Below are positions 35,091 to 42,264 of a DNA stretch of 64,000 nucleotides, in pieces. Each line of letters starts with the position of its first letter. Within the stretch, counting starts at the first letter, position 1. The notes under the pieces were generated by a model. It worked only from the letters and a program-made list of their open reading frames with translations. It made no database searches and was not told the DNA's origin. The translations under genes and the position numbers were made by a program. Origin of the DNA: Butyrivibrio sp. WCD3002 (GTDB lineage: Bacteria > Bacillota > Clostridia > Lachnospirales > Lachnospiraceae); the NCBI RefSeq assembly GCF_000424265.1, contig NZ_AUJO01000001.1:310001-374000 (forward strand), read 5' to 3'.

Positions 35091-35456
35091 ATGTCGATAG
35101 GAAGAATAGATTTTCAGGGGGCAATAGCCAGAACAAATGACATAGCGCAGATAAAAGCCAATGAAGACAATCGAGCTATGACTAATCAGAACACCTTTCA
35201 GACTCAGTTTGACAAGGAAGTAGATCAAAAGGCTAACTCTGTAAATGAAAAAGAAAATGCCGACCAGAATAAGCAGGAAAAGTTTGACGCCAAAGAAAAA
35301 GGTAAGAACGAGTACAGCGGAAATGGCGGCAAGGGGGAAAAGAAAAAGAGGGAGCATACCAAGGAAGATATAGGAAAGCTTTCCGAGACTCTTATAGGGT
35401 CCGATGGAAGGCCTCTTGATATGCATATTTCCTCAGGGTTTGACTTCAAAATCTGA
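35091..35456 (+). CDS. Small hydrophilic protein of unknown function
   Basis: I do not recognise a named family in this 121-residue protein. It starts MSIGRIDFQGAIARTNDIA, has a very hydrophilic Lys/Glu/Asn/Gln middle and ends KLSETLIGSDGRPLDMHISS. There is no signal peptide or membrane segment. The ATG follows GGGAGGC. The location behind fliA-fapA and a possible sigma-28 -10 sequence suggest a late motility gene. Its polar composition would fit a flexible or exported protein. Confidence 0.7.
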   Translation: MSIGRIDFQGAIARTNDIAQIKANEDNRAMTNQNTFQTQFDKEVDQKANSVNEKENADQNKQEKFDAKEKGKNEYSGNGGKGEKKKREHTKEDIGKLSETLIGSDGRPLDMHISSGFDFKI

Positions 35457-35526
35457 ACACTTTATAATATTTTTATATTTGTATCTTTTTTAGGGAGAAG
35501 GATACGGTGTTTCTAGTGGGGATATT

Positions 35527-36648
35527 ATGATAAGTGTTACAGAAATTGTTTTAATCATCGTCGGAATCCTGGCGGTTATATTAGGGTATCTGATACCGAA
35601 CGGCTCAGCCCTCAGCGATATGGATGAAGAGATGACGGAAGCTAAGATTAACGATATGGTCAGAAAAGCTATCCGTAATTCTCAGGGCCAGATTGATGAA
35701 ATGCTTGATGAATGCACAGAAGAGGCGATCAATAAAGCAGAAAGAGCTATGGACAGAGTCACTAACGAGAAAATGTCTGCAATAAGTGAGTATTCAGATA
35801 CCGTCATGAATGATATCCATAAAAATCATGATGAAGTAATGTTTATGTACGACATGCTCAATGATAAGCATAAAAACCTCAAGAACACAGTTTCTGAGGT
35901 TAATCGTGCTGCCAAAGAGGTTAAGCAGACTGCAAAAGAGGCTGTACTTACAGCCGAGCAGGCAGAAGAGAAAGCAAGACAGGCAAAAGAAGCTGCAATG
36001 CAGGCTGATATTTCTTCTGAGGCCATTGCATATAATGAGAAAAAAGAAGATGAGAAGCAGTTTTCTTCCCTTGTGGATATTCTTGACAGAGCAGACAGTG
36101 CTGCAGCTCAGAAAACGGCGAACAGAGTTATTGGTACAGATACAGCATTTGCAGGTAATGTGATCACTCCGGAAGTTAATCCTGTCAGTGAAGAAAAACC
36201 TAAAATAAATGAAGTAGAAGAAATAAAATATGAAGAGAGAACTTCGGAGTCTGAAAAAGCTTTCGAATCCGAGAAAACATTCGAATCTGAGAAAGCTGAT
36301 GCAGTTCCTGTAAATAATGAAACGGCGCCTGTTAAGGATAGGACTGAGTCCTATGACATGCCGCCCATTGAAGAACTTCCCGTGGTTAAGGAAGAGGGAA
36401 ATGTTTCTGCAGCGAAGGTTGTTTCCATATCCGATGCTTCAAGAAAGAAAGCAGCTGAAGCTATGGAGACGCAGCCGCAGACTGTATCGAATGATCCTGC
36501 TTCAAGGAATCAGAGAATCCTTGATATGCATAAAGCAGGTAAATCTGCTGTAGTTATAGCCAGAGAATTAAAGCTTGGTATCGGTGAGGTAAAGCTTGTT
36601 ATAGATCTTGCCGGCAAGCATAAAAAGAATAGAAGTTCTATTATGTGA
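35527..36648 (+). CDS. Membrane coiled-coil protein at the SwrB position
   Basis: The 373-residue protein has an N-terminal transmembrane helix (VTEIVLIIVGILAVILGYLI), a long coiled coil (about 30-170), a low-complexity Glu/Ser/Val segment and a C-terminal helix-turn-helix-like module (ILDMHKAGKSAVVIARELKL, then GIGEVKLVIDL). That C-terminal module resembles DUF6115/SwrB-type proteins. In Bacillus the order is sigD-swrB-rpsB-tsf; here fliA, fapA, this gene and others precede rpsB-tsf. A role like SwrB, which helps the export gate mature, is inference from context. It is longer than SwrB. Confidence 0.75.
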   Translation: MISVTEIVLIIVGILAVILGYLIPNGSALSDMDEEMTEAKINDMVRKAIRNSQGQIDEMLDECTEEAINKAERAMDRVTNEKMSAISEYSDTVMNDIHKNHDEVMFMYDMLNDKHKNLKNTVSEVNRAAKEVKQTAKEAVLTAEQAEEKARQAKEAAMQADISSEAIAYNEKKEDEKQFSSLVDILDRADSAAAQKTANRVIGTDTAFAGNVITPEVNPVSEEKPKINEVEEIKYEERTSESEKAFESEKTFESEKADAVPVNNETAPVKDRTESYDMPPIEELPVVKEEGNVSAAKVVSISDASRKKAAEAMETQPQTVSNDPASRNQRILDMHKAGKSAVVIARELKLGIGEVKLVIDLAGKHKKNRSSIM

Positions 36649-36664
36649 GGAGCAATGGTCTGAA

Positions 36665-37546
36665 ATGAAGCTTAAGTATTATTTACGTGGGATGGGACTG
36701 GGAGTCTTACTCACAGCCATAATAATGGGAGTCGCACTTTCAGGTTCTTCGGCCAAGATAAGTGACGACGAGATTATTAAAAGAGCCAGAAAATTAGGTA
36801 TGGTTGAAGCAGAGAATACTTTATCGGAGTATTCTGAGTCAGCCAGAATTACACAGGAGATAGCAGAAAGTGTTGAAACTTCATCCGATACGCAGTTGGA
36901 TACGCAAGGAGAAAAAATCTCTGAAGAAGTCGACCAAGGGGAGTCTGAAACAGGTGAATCAGTTCCGGAAATGGATAAAGAGACGCAGGAAGGCAGCAAC
37001 CTTGGAGAAAGCAGCGAAAGCATTGAAGCCGAGCCGGATATTGCGCTCTCTGGTGACAAAGCCACACAGGAAGCATCCACAGAAACAGTAGAAAGCAGTT
37101 CAGACAGCAATGGCCTGAATTCGGAAGCTTCAGTAGTTGATAATGAATCAGTAAAGACTGAAAGTGAAGCAACGGATAGTGCATCTGTTGAAAACAGTTC
37201 TGTTGAGGAACAGGTACCGGAAGAAAATGCAGTTACAGAAAATACTGAAACCGCTAACACTCCTGATACCACAGAAAATACAGTAGCAGAGCAGGCTAAT
37301 GAAGCTGATACTAATCAAAATCAGACTTCTTCAGGAGATGTTAATTACGTAGTAGTGGTTATACCCGGAGGAAGTGAATCTGATACCTGTGCAAGAATCA
37401 TAAGAGAAGCAGGTATTATAGATGATGGAGTTGCATTCAATAATTATCTAGTTAATGCAGGTCTCGACAGAAAGATCAGATCAGGTACCAAGCAGATACC
37501 TAAAGGAGCATCTTTTGAAGAGATAGCAAGGATTATAACAAAATAA
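36665..37546 (+). CDS. Membrane-anchored protein with MltG/YceG-like C-terminal module
   Basis: With ATG 36665 (MKLKYYLRGMGLGVLLTA) the protein has 293 residues: one N-terminal membrane helix, a long Ser/Glu/Thr low-complexity stretch (about 60-225) and a C-terminal region (VVVIPGGSESDTCARIIREA, followed by GIIDDGVAFNNYLVNAGLD and IPKGASFEEIARII). That C-terminal part resembles the LysM-like start of MltG/YceG proteins, which bind peptidoglycan, but the catalytic part is absent. It could be a wall-binding protein. GAGGAG at 36647-36652 is the probable ribosome site. A terminator follows. Confidence 0.7.
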   Translation: MKLKYYLRGMGLGVLLTAIIMGVALSGSSAKISDDEIIKRARKLGMVEAENTLSEYSESARITQEIAESVETSSDTQLDTQGEKISEEVDQGESETGESVPEMDKETQEGSNLGESSESIEAEPDIALSGDKATQEASTETVESSSDSNGLNSEASVVDNESVKTESEATDSASVENSSVEEQVPEENAVTENTETANTPDTTENTVAEQANEADTNQNQTSSGDVNYVVVVIPGGSESDTCARIIREAGIIDDGVAFNNYLVNAGLDRKIRSGTKQIPKGASFEEIARIITK

Positions 37547-37555
37547 TGTCTTGTC

Positions 37556-37610
37556 AAAAGCCCAAAATCATGGTATTCTATTGAAGCTGTGAGTTTATGG
37601 GCTTTTTTAT
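37556..37610 (+). terminator. Terminator at the end of the flagellar region
   Basis: AAAAGCCCA (37556-37564) pairs with TGGGCTTTT (37598-37606), followed by more T. The loop is long (33 nt), but the arms are exact. Confidence 0.7.
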
Positions 37611-37639
37611 TGCCATTTTTTCACAGAGTCACAAATAAA

Positions 37640-37765
37640 CACGCATATCCACTTTTCATCCGGTGTCTTTTATTCATTGAGATAGGATGTGAACCTTCCG
37701 AAGGAAATAACGCCCCTCCGGGATACAAGGCAAAGATATGCGGAAGATTAACCAAATGGAGGTAA
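37640..37765 (+). promoter_or_regulatory. Untranslated leader of rpsB-tsf
   Basis: The gap before rpsB contains CATCC/GGATG (37657-37661 with 37685-37689), the tight hairpin CCTT-CCG-AAGG (37694-37704) and CTTCCG (37695-37700), which can also pair with CGGAAG (37741-37746) just before the ribosome site. Leaders before rpsB often mediate S2 autoregulation; the alternative pairing would suit that. No strong promoter was identified. Confidence 0.5.
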
Positions 37766-37769
37766 TAAC

Positions 37770-38507
37770 ATGAGCGTTGTATCTATGAAACAGTTACTTG
37801 AGGCAGGTGTACATTTCGGACACCAGACAAGAAGATGGAATCCTAAGATGGCTCCTTACATCTTCACAGAGAGAAATGGTATCCACATCATCGATCTTCA
37901 GAAGTCAGTTGTTAAGGTTGACGAGGCTTACAAGGCAGTATTTGAGATCGCACAGCAGGGTGGTACAATTCTTTTTGTTGGTACAAAAAAGCAGGCACAG
38001 GACGCTGTTAAGACAGAGGCTGAGCGTTGCGGTATGTACTATGTAAACGAGCGTTGGCTTGGTGGTATGCTTACAAACTTCCGCACAATCCAGAGCAGAA
38101 TTGATCGTCTTAAGAAGCTTGAGAAGATGCAGGAAGATGGCACATTTGCAGTACTTCCCAAGAAGGAAGTTGCTCAGCTCAACAAAGAGTATGAGAAGCT
38201 CAACAAGGTTCTTGGCGGAATTCGTGACATGAAGAGAATTCCTGATGCTATCTTCGTAGTAGATCCTAAGAAGGAAAGAATCTGCATCCAGGAAGCTGAG
38301 TCGCTTGGAATCACTCTTATCGGTATCGGTGATACAAACTGTGATCCTGAAGAGCTTGATTACATCATTCCTGGTAATGATGATGCTATCCGTGCAGTAA
38401 AGCTTCTTGTTGGTAAGATGGCAGATGCTGTTATCGAGGCAAATCAGGGTGCTGAGGCACTTACAGCTGAGCAGGCAGAGGCTGCTGAGGCTGAGACAGA
38501 GGAGTAA
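37770..38507 (+). CDS. rpsB: 30S ribosomal protein S2
   Basis: The 245-residue protein starts [20 protein letters not shown] with the S2 signatures [20 protein letters not shown] and [14 protein letters not shown]. It is needed for 30S assembly. The C terminus has a short Glu/Ala tail. The gene is followed by tsf, as in nearly all bacteria. Codon use is biased to GCA/CTT/AAG types as expected for a highly expressed gene. Confidence 0.99.
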   Translation: MSVVSMKQLLEAGVHFGHQTRRWNPKMAPYIFTERNGIHIIDLQKSVVKVDEAYKAVFEIAQQGGTILFVGTKKQAQDAVKTEAERCGMYYVNERWLGGMLTNFRTIQSRIDRLKKLEKMQEDGTFAVLPKKEVAQLNKEYEKLNKVLGGIRDMKRIPDAIFVVDPKKERICIQEAESLGITLIGIGDTNCDPEELDYIIPGNDDAIRAVKLLVGKMADAVIEANQGAEALTAEQAEAAEAETEE

Positions 38508-38560
38508 TCCATTTAAGCTTCAATTTTTTAAATAATATTATTCGCGGAGGATATAAATAG

Positions 38561-39511
38561 ATGGCTATCACAGCAGCAATGGTAAAAGAGTTACGTGAGT
38601 CCACCGGTGCAGGTATGATGGAGTGCAAGAAGGCACTTACTGAGACTAACGGTGATATGGATGCAGCAGTAGAGTTCCTTAGAAAGAACGGTCAGGCTAA
38701 GGCTGAGAAGAAGGCTAGCCGTATCGCAGCTGAGGGTCTTACAAGAATCGCTGTAAAGGATGACAAGACAGCAGCAGTTGTTGAGGTTAACTCAGAGACT
38801 GACTTCGTTGCTAAGAATGAGCAGTTCCAGTCATTCGTTGAGGCAGTTGCTAAGCAGGCTGTTGAGTCTGATTCTAAGGATATGGACAGCTTCATGGAAG
38901 AAGCTTGGAATGTTGATTCTTCCAAAACAGTTAAGGAAGCACTTATCGATATCACAGCAGTTATTTCCGAGAAGCTTAGCATTCGTCGTTTTGAGAAGGT
39001 TACTGCAGAGAATGGTATCGTAGTACCTTATGTTCACGGTGGCGGAAGAATTTCAGTTCTTGTTGAGGCTGATACAGATGTTGTTAACGATAATATTAAG
39101 GACGCTATCAAGAACATTGCTATGCAGATTGCAGCTCTTTATCCTAAGTATGTTGATATGACTGATGTTTCTGAAGAGTTCAGAAACCATGAGAAGGAAA
39201 TTCTTCTTGCTCAGGCTACAAAGGAGAACGAGGAGCTTCCTGAAGGAAAGAGAAAGCCTCAGCAGATCATTGAGAAGATGCTTGAGGGTCGTCTTCAGAA
39301 AGAGCTTAAAGAGATCTGCCTTAATCAGCAGGTTTATGTTAAGGCTGAAGATGGAAAGCAGACTGTTGCTCAGTATGTAGCACAGGTTGCTAAGGAGAAC
39401 GGCGCTAACCTTTCTATCAAGAGATTCGTTCGTTTCGAGACTGGCGAAGGTATCGAGAAGAGAGAAGAGAACTTTGCAGAAGAAGTTGCAAAGCAGGCTG
39501 GTATGCAGTAA
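38561..39511 (+). CDS. tsf: Translation elongation factor Ts
   Basis: EF-Ts recharges EF-Tu with GTP. The 316-residue protein starts with the UBA-like domain (VKELRESTGAGMMECKKAL) and the core motif VEVNSETDFVAKNEQF, then two dimerisation-type domains. It is somewhat longer than E. coli EF-Ts (283). It follows rpsB and ends before a strong terminator. Confidence 0.99.
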   Translation: MAITAAMVKELRESTGAGMMECKKALTETNGDMDAAVEFLRKNGQAKAEKKASRIAAEGLTRIAVKDDKTAAVVEVNSETDFVAKNEQFQSFVEAVAKQAVESDSKDMDSFMEEAWNVDSSKTVKEALIDITAVISEKLSIRRFEKVTAENGIVVPYVHGGGRISVLVEADTDVVNDNIKDAIKNIAMQIAALYPKYVDMTDVSEEFRNHEKEILLAQATKENEELPEGKRKPQQIIEKMLEGRLQKELKEICLNQQVYVKAEDGKQTVAQYVAQVAKENGANLSIKRFVRFETGEGIEKREENFAEEVAKQAGMQ

Positions 39512-39539
39512 TTAAACTGCGTAAATATTTTGTAGAAAT

Positions 39540-39573
39540 GCCCTTGTCGTTTTTTTGCGGCAAGGGCTTTTAT
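39540..39573 (+). terminator. Intrinsic terminator after tsf
   Basis: GCCCTTGTCG (39540-39549) pairs with CGGCAAGGGC (39558-39567; one G-U), followed by TTTTAT. Confidence 0.88.
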
Positions 39574-39605
39574 ACTAAAAGTTTCAAGGGAGAGTATGAA
39601 AACAG

Positions 39606-40412
39606 ATGGGTTCAGTGAGTATTAAAGGAACCGGTTCGGGTATTATCCTTGAGCTTGACAGAGACATTTCTTTTGAAAATCTTACCAAGGATATTGCTTC
39701 AAAATTCCGGGAATCTTCTTCTTTTTTCGGTAGAGTAAGTGTAGGATTATTGATAAAGGGCAGAATCCTTAGTGATGATGAGGAAGCTCAGATTTTGGAT
39801 ATCATAGCTCAGAACAGTAAGCTTACAATCACCTGCGTAATATGTGAGGATCCGGATACCAACGAGCTTTTTAACAGATTTTCAGCTGATAATGCGGCTT
39901 CAAACATAACATATTCTTCAGAAGATAACAGTTTTTTACAAACAGAAATGACTGAAGCTTATGATGGGATAAAGGATACAGTACCGGAAAGTGTTTTACA
40001 GGATATTGTTCCTGACAGAGATGATGCCAGAATAATTTATGGTAGTATGCGTTCGGGCATGACATTGAATGAGAAGAAGAGTCTTATCATTCTTGGAGAC
40101 GTAAAGCCCGGTGCTACTGTTGAATCAGATGGAAGTATTTTTATTCTCGGTGCCCTTAGAGGCAGCGTATATGCCGGCGCCGGTGGTGATGAGAGCGCTT
40201 ATGTATTTGCTCTTGAAATGGATCCGCTTCAGATAAGGATAGCTAATGCAATAGCCATTTCTCCTGACGCTGATAAAGGACCAAAGCTTAAAACAAGAAA
40301 ATTCCGCAAGAAGGTAACTGAAAAGGTTCCAGAAGTGGCCTACATTTTAAATGGTCATGTTGTTAAGGATTCTTACGGACCTTCATTTAAGCGAGATAAT
40401 AAACTAATATAA
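39606..40412 (+). CDS. minC: Septum site-determining protein MinC
   Basis: MinC inhibits FtsZ polymerisation away from midcell. The 268-residue protein has a divergent N-terminal domain (residues 1-105) and a C-terminal beta-helix domain with the motifs MRSGMTLNEKKSLIILGDVK, PGATVESDGSIFILGALRG and LEMDPLQIRIANAIAISPD that bind MinD. It starts the minCDE cluster. The ATG is 7 bases after a weak AGAGTATG stretch. Confidence 0.94.
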   Translation: MGSVSIKGTGSGIILELDRDISFENLTKDIASKFRESSSFFGRVSVGLLIKGRILSDDEEAQILDIIAQNSKLTITCVICEDPDTNELFNRFSADNAASNITYSSEDNSFLQTEMTEAYDGIKDTVPESVLQDIVPDRDDARIIYGSMRSGMTLNEKKSLIILGDVKPGATVESDGSIFILGALRGSVYAGAGGDESAYVFALEMDPLQIRIANAIAISPDADKGPKLKTRKFRKKVTEKVPEVAYILNGHVVKDSYGPSFKRDNKLI

Positions 40413-40439
40413 AAATAATCTAAAGTATGGAGGAAGTAA

Positions 40440-41228
40440 ATGGGAGAGGTAATAGTTGTAACATCCGGTAAGGGTGGTGTCGGCAAAACTACCACTACTG
40501 CCAATATAGGAACAGGCCTTGCTAAGCTTGGCAAGAAAGTGGTTCTCATTGATACAGATATAGGTCTTCGTAATCTTGATGTAGTTATGGGACTGGAGAA
40601 TCGTATTGTATATAACCTCGTTGATGTTGTTGAGGGAGGCTGCAAAGTTAAGCAGGCTATGATTAAGGATAAGAGATATGATACTCTTTTCCTTTTACCG
40701 GCAGCACAGACTAAGGATAAGACAAGCGTAACACCTGATCAGATGAAGAAGCTTGCTGAAGAGCTTAAGCAGGAATTTGATTATGTTATCATGGATTGTC
40801 CTGCAGGAATTGAGCAGGGCTTTAAGAATGCCATCGCAGGTGCTGAGAGAGCTATCGTTGTTACTACACCGGAAGTATCAGCTGTAAGAGATGCTGACCG
40901 TATCATCGGACTTCTCGAGGCAAATGAGATTGGTAAGACACAGCTTGTAGTAAACAGACTCCGTCCTGAAATGGTAAAGCGCGGAGATATGATGAGCGCA
41001 GAGGACGTCATTGATATTCTTGCTGTTGAACTGCTTGGCGTTGTGCCGGATGATGAAAGTATCGTAGTTGCTACTAATAACGGTGAGCCTCTTGCGGGAG
41101 ATTATTCTCTGGCAGGTCAGGCATATATGAATATTTGCCGAAGAATAATGGGAGAATCAGTTCCGTTCCTTAATCTTGAGGATAAGAAGGGATTCTTTGC
41201 TGCTCTGGCAAGTGTTTTTCGCAAGTGA
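40440..41228 (+). CDS. minD: Septum site-determining ATPase MinD
   Basis: MinD is the membrane-binding ATPase that carries MinC and oscillates or localises with MinE. The 262-residue protein has the deviant Walker A SGKGGVGKTTTTANIG, Walker B region DYVIMDCPAGIE and a C-terminal amphipathic helix (KKGFFAALASVFRK). The ATG follows GGAGG at good spacing. It is a separate paralogue from FlhG. Confidence 0.98.
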   Translation: MGEVIVVTSGKGGVGKTTTTANIGTGLAKLGKKVVLIDTDIGLRNLDVVMGLENRIVYNLVDVVEGGCKVKQAMIKDKRYDTLFLLPAAQTKDKTSVTPDQMKKLAEELKQEFDYVIMDCPAGIEQGFKNAIAGAERAIVVTTPEVSAVRDADRIIGLLEANEIGKTQLVVNRLRPEMVKRGDMMSAEDVIDILAVELLGVVPDDESIVVATNNGEPLAGDYSLAGQAYMNICRRIMGESVPFLNLEDKKGFFAALASVFRK

Positions 41229-41243
41229 TAAGGGGGCTATGAT

Positions 41244-41531
41244 ATGAAGCTGACAGATATTTTTAAGAAAAAGTCATCCAGCGAAATGGCTAAGGATCGC
41301 CTTAAACTTGTGCTTGTATCTGACAGATCAAGCTGTTCACCGGAAATAATGGAACGTATCAAGAATGATATTCTTGAAGTTTTATCTAAGTATGTGGAAG
41401 TAGACCAGAGTGGACTTGATATTAAGTTTACTCAGATGGATACAGAAGGCGCTACTACAGATAGTAAGACAGTTCCGGCTTTGTATGCAAATATTCCGAT
41501 TAAGAACATGAAGCATTCAGCGAAAGACTGA
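41244..41531 (+). CDS. minE: Cell division topological specificity factor MinE
   Basis: The 95-residue protein has an N-terminal MinD-binding helix (MKLTDIFKKKSSSEMAKDRL) and a C-terminal dimer domain (KLVLVSDRSSCSPEIMERIK). MinE displaces MinC and stimulates MinD ATPase. It follows minD by 15 bases and is followed by a strong terminator. Confidence 0.96.
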   Translation: MKLTDIFKKKSSSEMAKDRLKLVLVSDRSSCSPEIMERIKNDILEVLSKYVEVDQSGLDIKFTQMDTEGATTDSKTVPALYANIPIKNMKHSAKD

Positions 41532-41539
41532 TGAATAAT

Positions 41540-41569
41540 AAAGACCTGTTACTTACAGGTCTTTTTTCA
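41540..41569 (+). terminator. Intrinsic terminator after minE
   Basis: AAAGACCTGT (41540-41549) pairs exactly with ACAGGTCTTT (41555-41564), loop TACTT, followed by a T run. Confidence 0.92.
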
Positions 41570-41605
41570 ATGTTTATCGCAAATATCAAATTTATAATAT
41601 CACCA

Positions 41606-41634
41606 TTGAATAAATGACAAAATAGAGTTATTAT
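41606..41634 (+). promoter_or_regulatory. Promoter of the OhrR-type gene
   Basis: TTGAAT (41606-41611), exactly 17 bases, TATTAT (41629-41634). The palindrome at 41645-41657 would cover the transcription start. Confidence 0.65.
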
Positions 41635-41644
41635 ATTCTGAGTA

Positions 41645-41657
41645 GCAAATAATTTGC
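41645..41657. promoter_or_regulatory. Palindromic operator GCAAATAATTTGC
   Basis: Perfect inverted repeat GCAAAT-A-ATTTGC directly downstream of the promoter -10. OhrR/MarR regulators bind such palindromes around their own promoter. A related half (GCATTATTTGC) lies at 42217-42227, before echA. Confidence 0.65.
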
Positions 41658-41689
41658 ATACAATCTATTAGGAAAAGAGGATTTTATAA

Positions 41690-42139
41690 ATGGCTTCAAA
41701 CACAAAGAAAGAGAACTTTGATGCACTTAAACTGGAGAACCAGCTTTGTTTTCCGTTATATGCATGCTCTAAGGAGATAATCAGAAATTACAAACCCTAT
41801 CTCGATGAGCTTGATCTTACATATACACAGTATATAGCTATGATGGTTCTTTGGGATAAGAAGGAGATGAATGTTAAGACTCTCGGAGAGAATCTTTTTC
41901 TTGACTCAGGTACGCTGACACCGGTTCTTAAAAAGCTTGAGAGCAAAGGTTATATTAAGAGAACAAGATCTAAAAATGACGAAAGAAATCTGCTTGTCTC
42001 AATAACACCGGAGGGAGAGGCTCTTAAAAATATGGCTAAAAGTATTCCGGAAAAGATTGGAAGCTGTATTAAACTCAGTGAAAATGATGCCAAGGAATTA
42101 TACCGTTTACTCTACATGATTATTGAAAATATTCGCTGA
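41690..42139 (+). CDS. OhrR/MarR family redox-sensing repressor
   Basis: The 149-residue protein is close to OhrR: LENQLCFPLYACSKEII contains the reactive Cys position of OhrR, and the winged helix is FLDSGTLTPVLKKLESKGYI with the wing RTRSKNDERNLLVSITPEG. OhrR proteins repress until that Cys is oxidised by organic peroxides. No ohr peroxidase gene is in the window. The next genes are the Ech hydrogenase operon, so it may control a different target. Own regulation by the palindrome at 41645 is likely. Confidence 0.87.
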   Translation: MASNTKKENFDALKLENQLCFPLYACSKEIIRNYKPYLDELDLTYTQYIAMMVLWDKKEMNVKTLGENLFLDSGTLTPVLKKLESKGYIKRTRSKNDERNLLVSITPEGEALKNMAKSIPEKIGSCIKLSENDAKELYRLLYMIIENIR

Positions 42140-42216
42140 AAAATAACATAATTTTTTGATATTTTTATAACAATTTTTTTATCAATAATCGAGATTTTTG
42201 TGGTAGTATGTATAAG

Positions 42217-42227
42217 GCATTATTTGC
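42217..42227. promoter_or_regulatory. Possible second regulator site before echA
   Basis: GCATTATTTGC shares the TATTTGC end and the GCA start with the perfect operator at 41645 but is shortened. It lies 38 bases before the echA start. Suggestive only. Confidence 0.25.
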
Positions 42228-42264
42228 TTAATTACTAAATTATCCTGAAAGGGGTGGAGAATTC

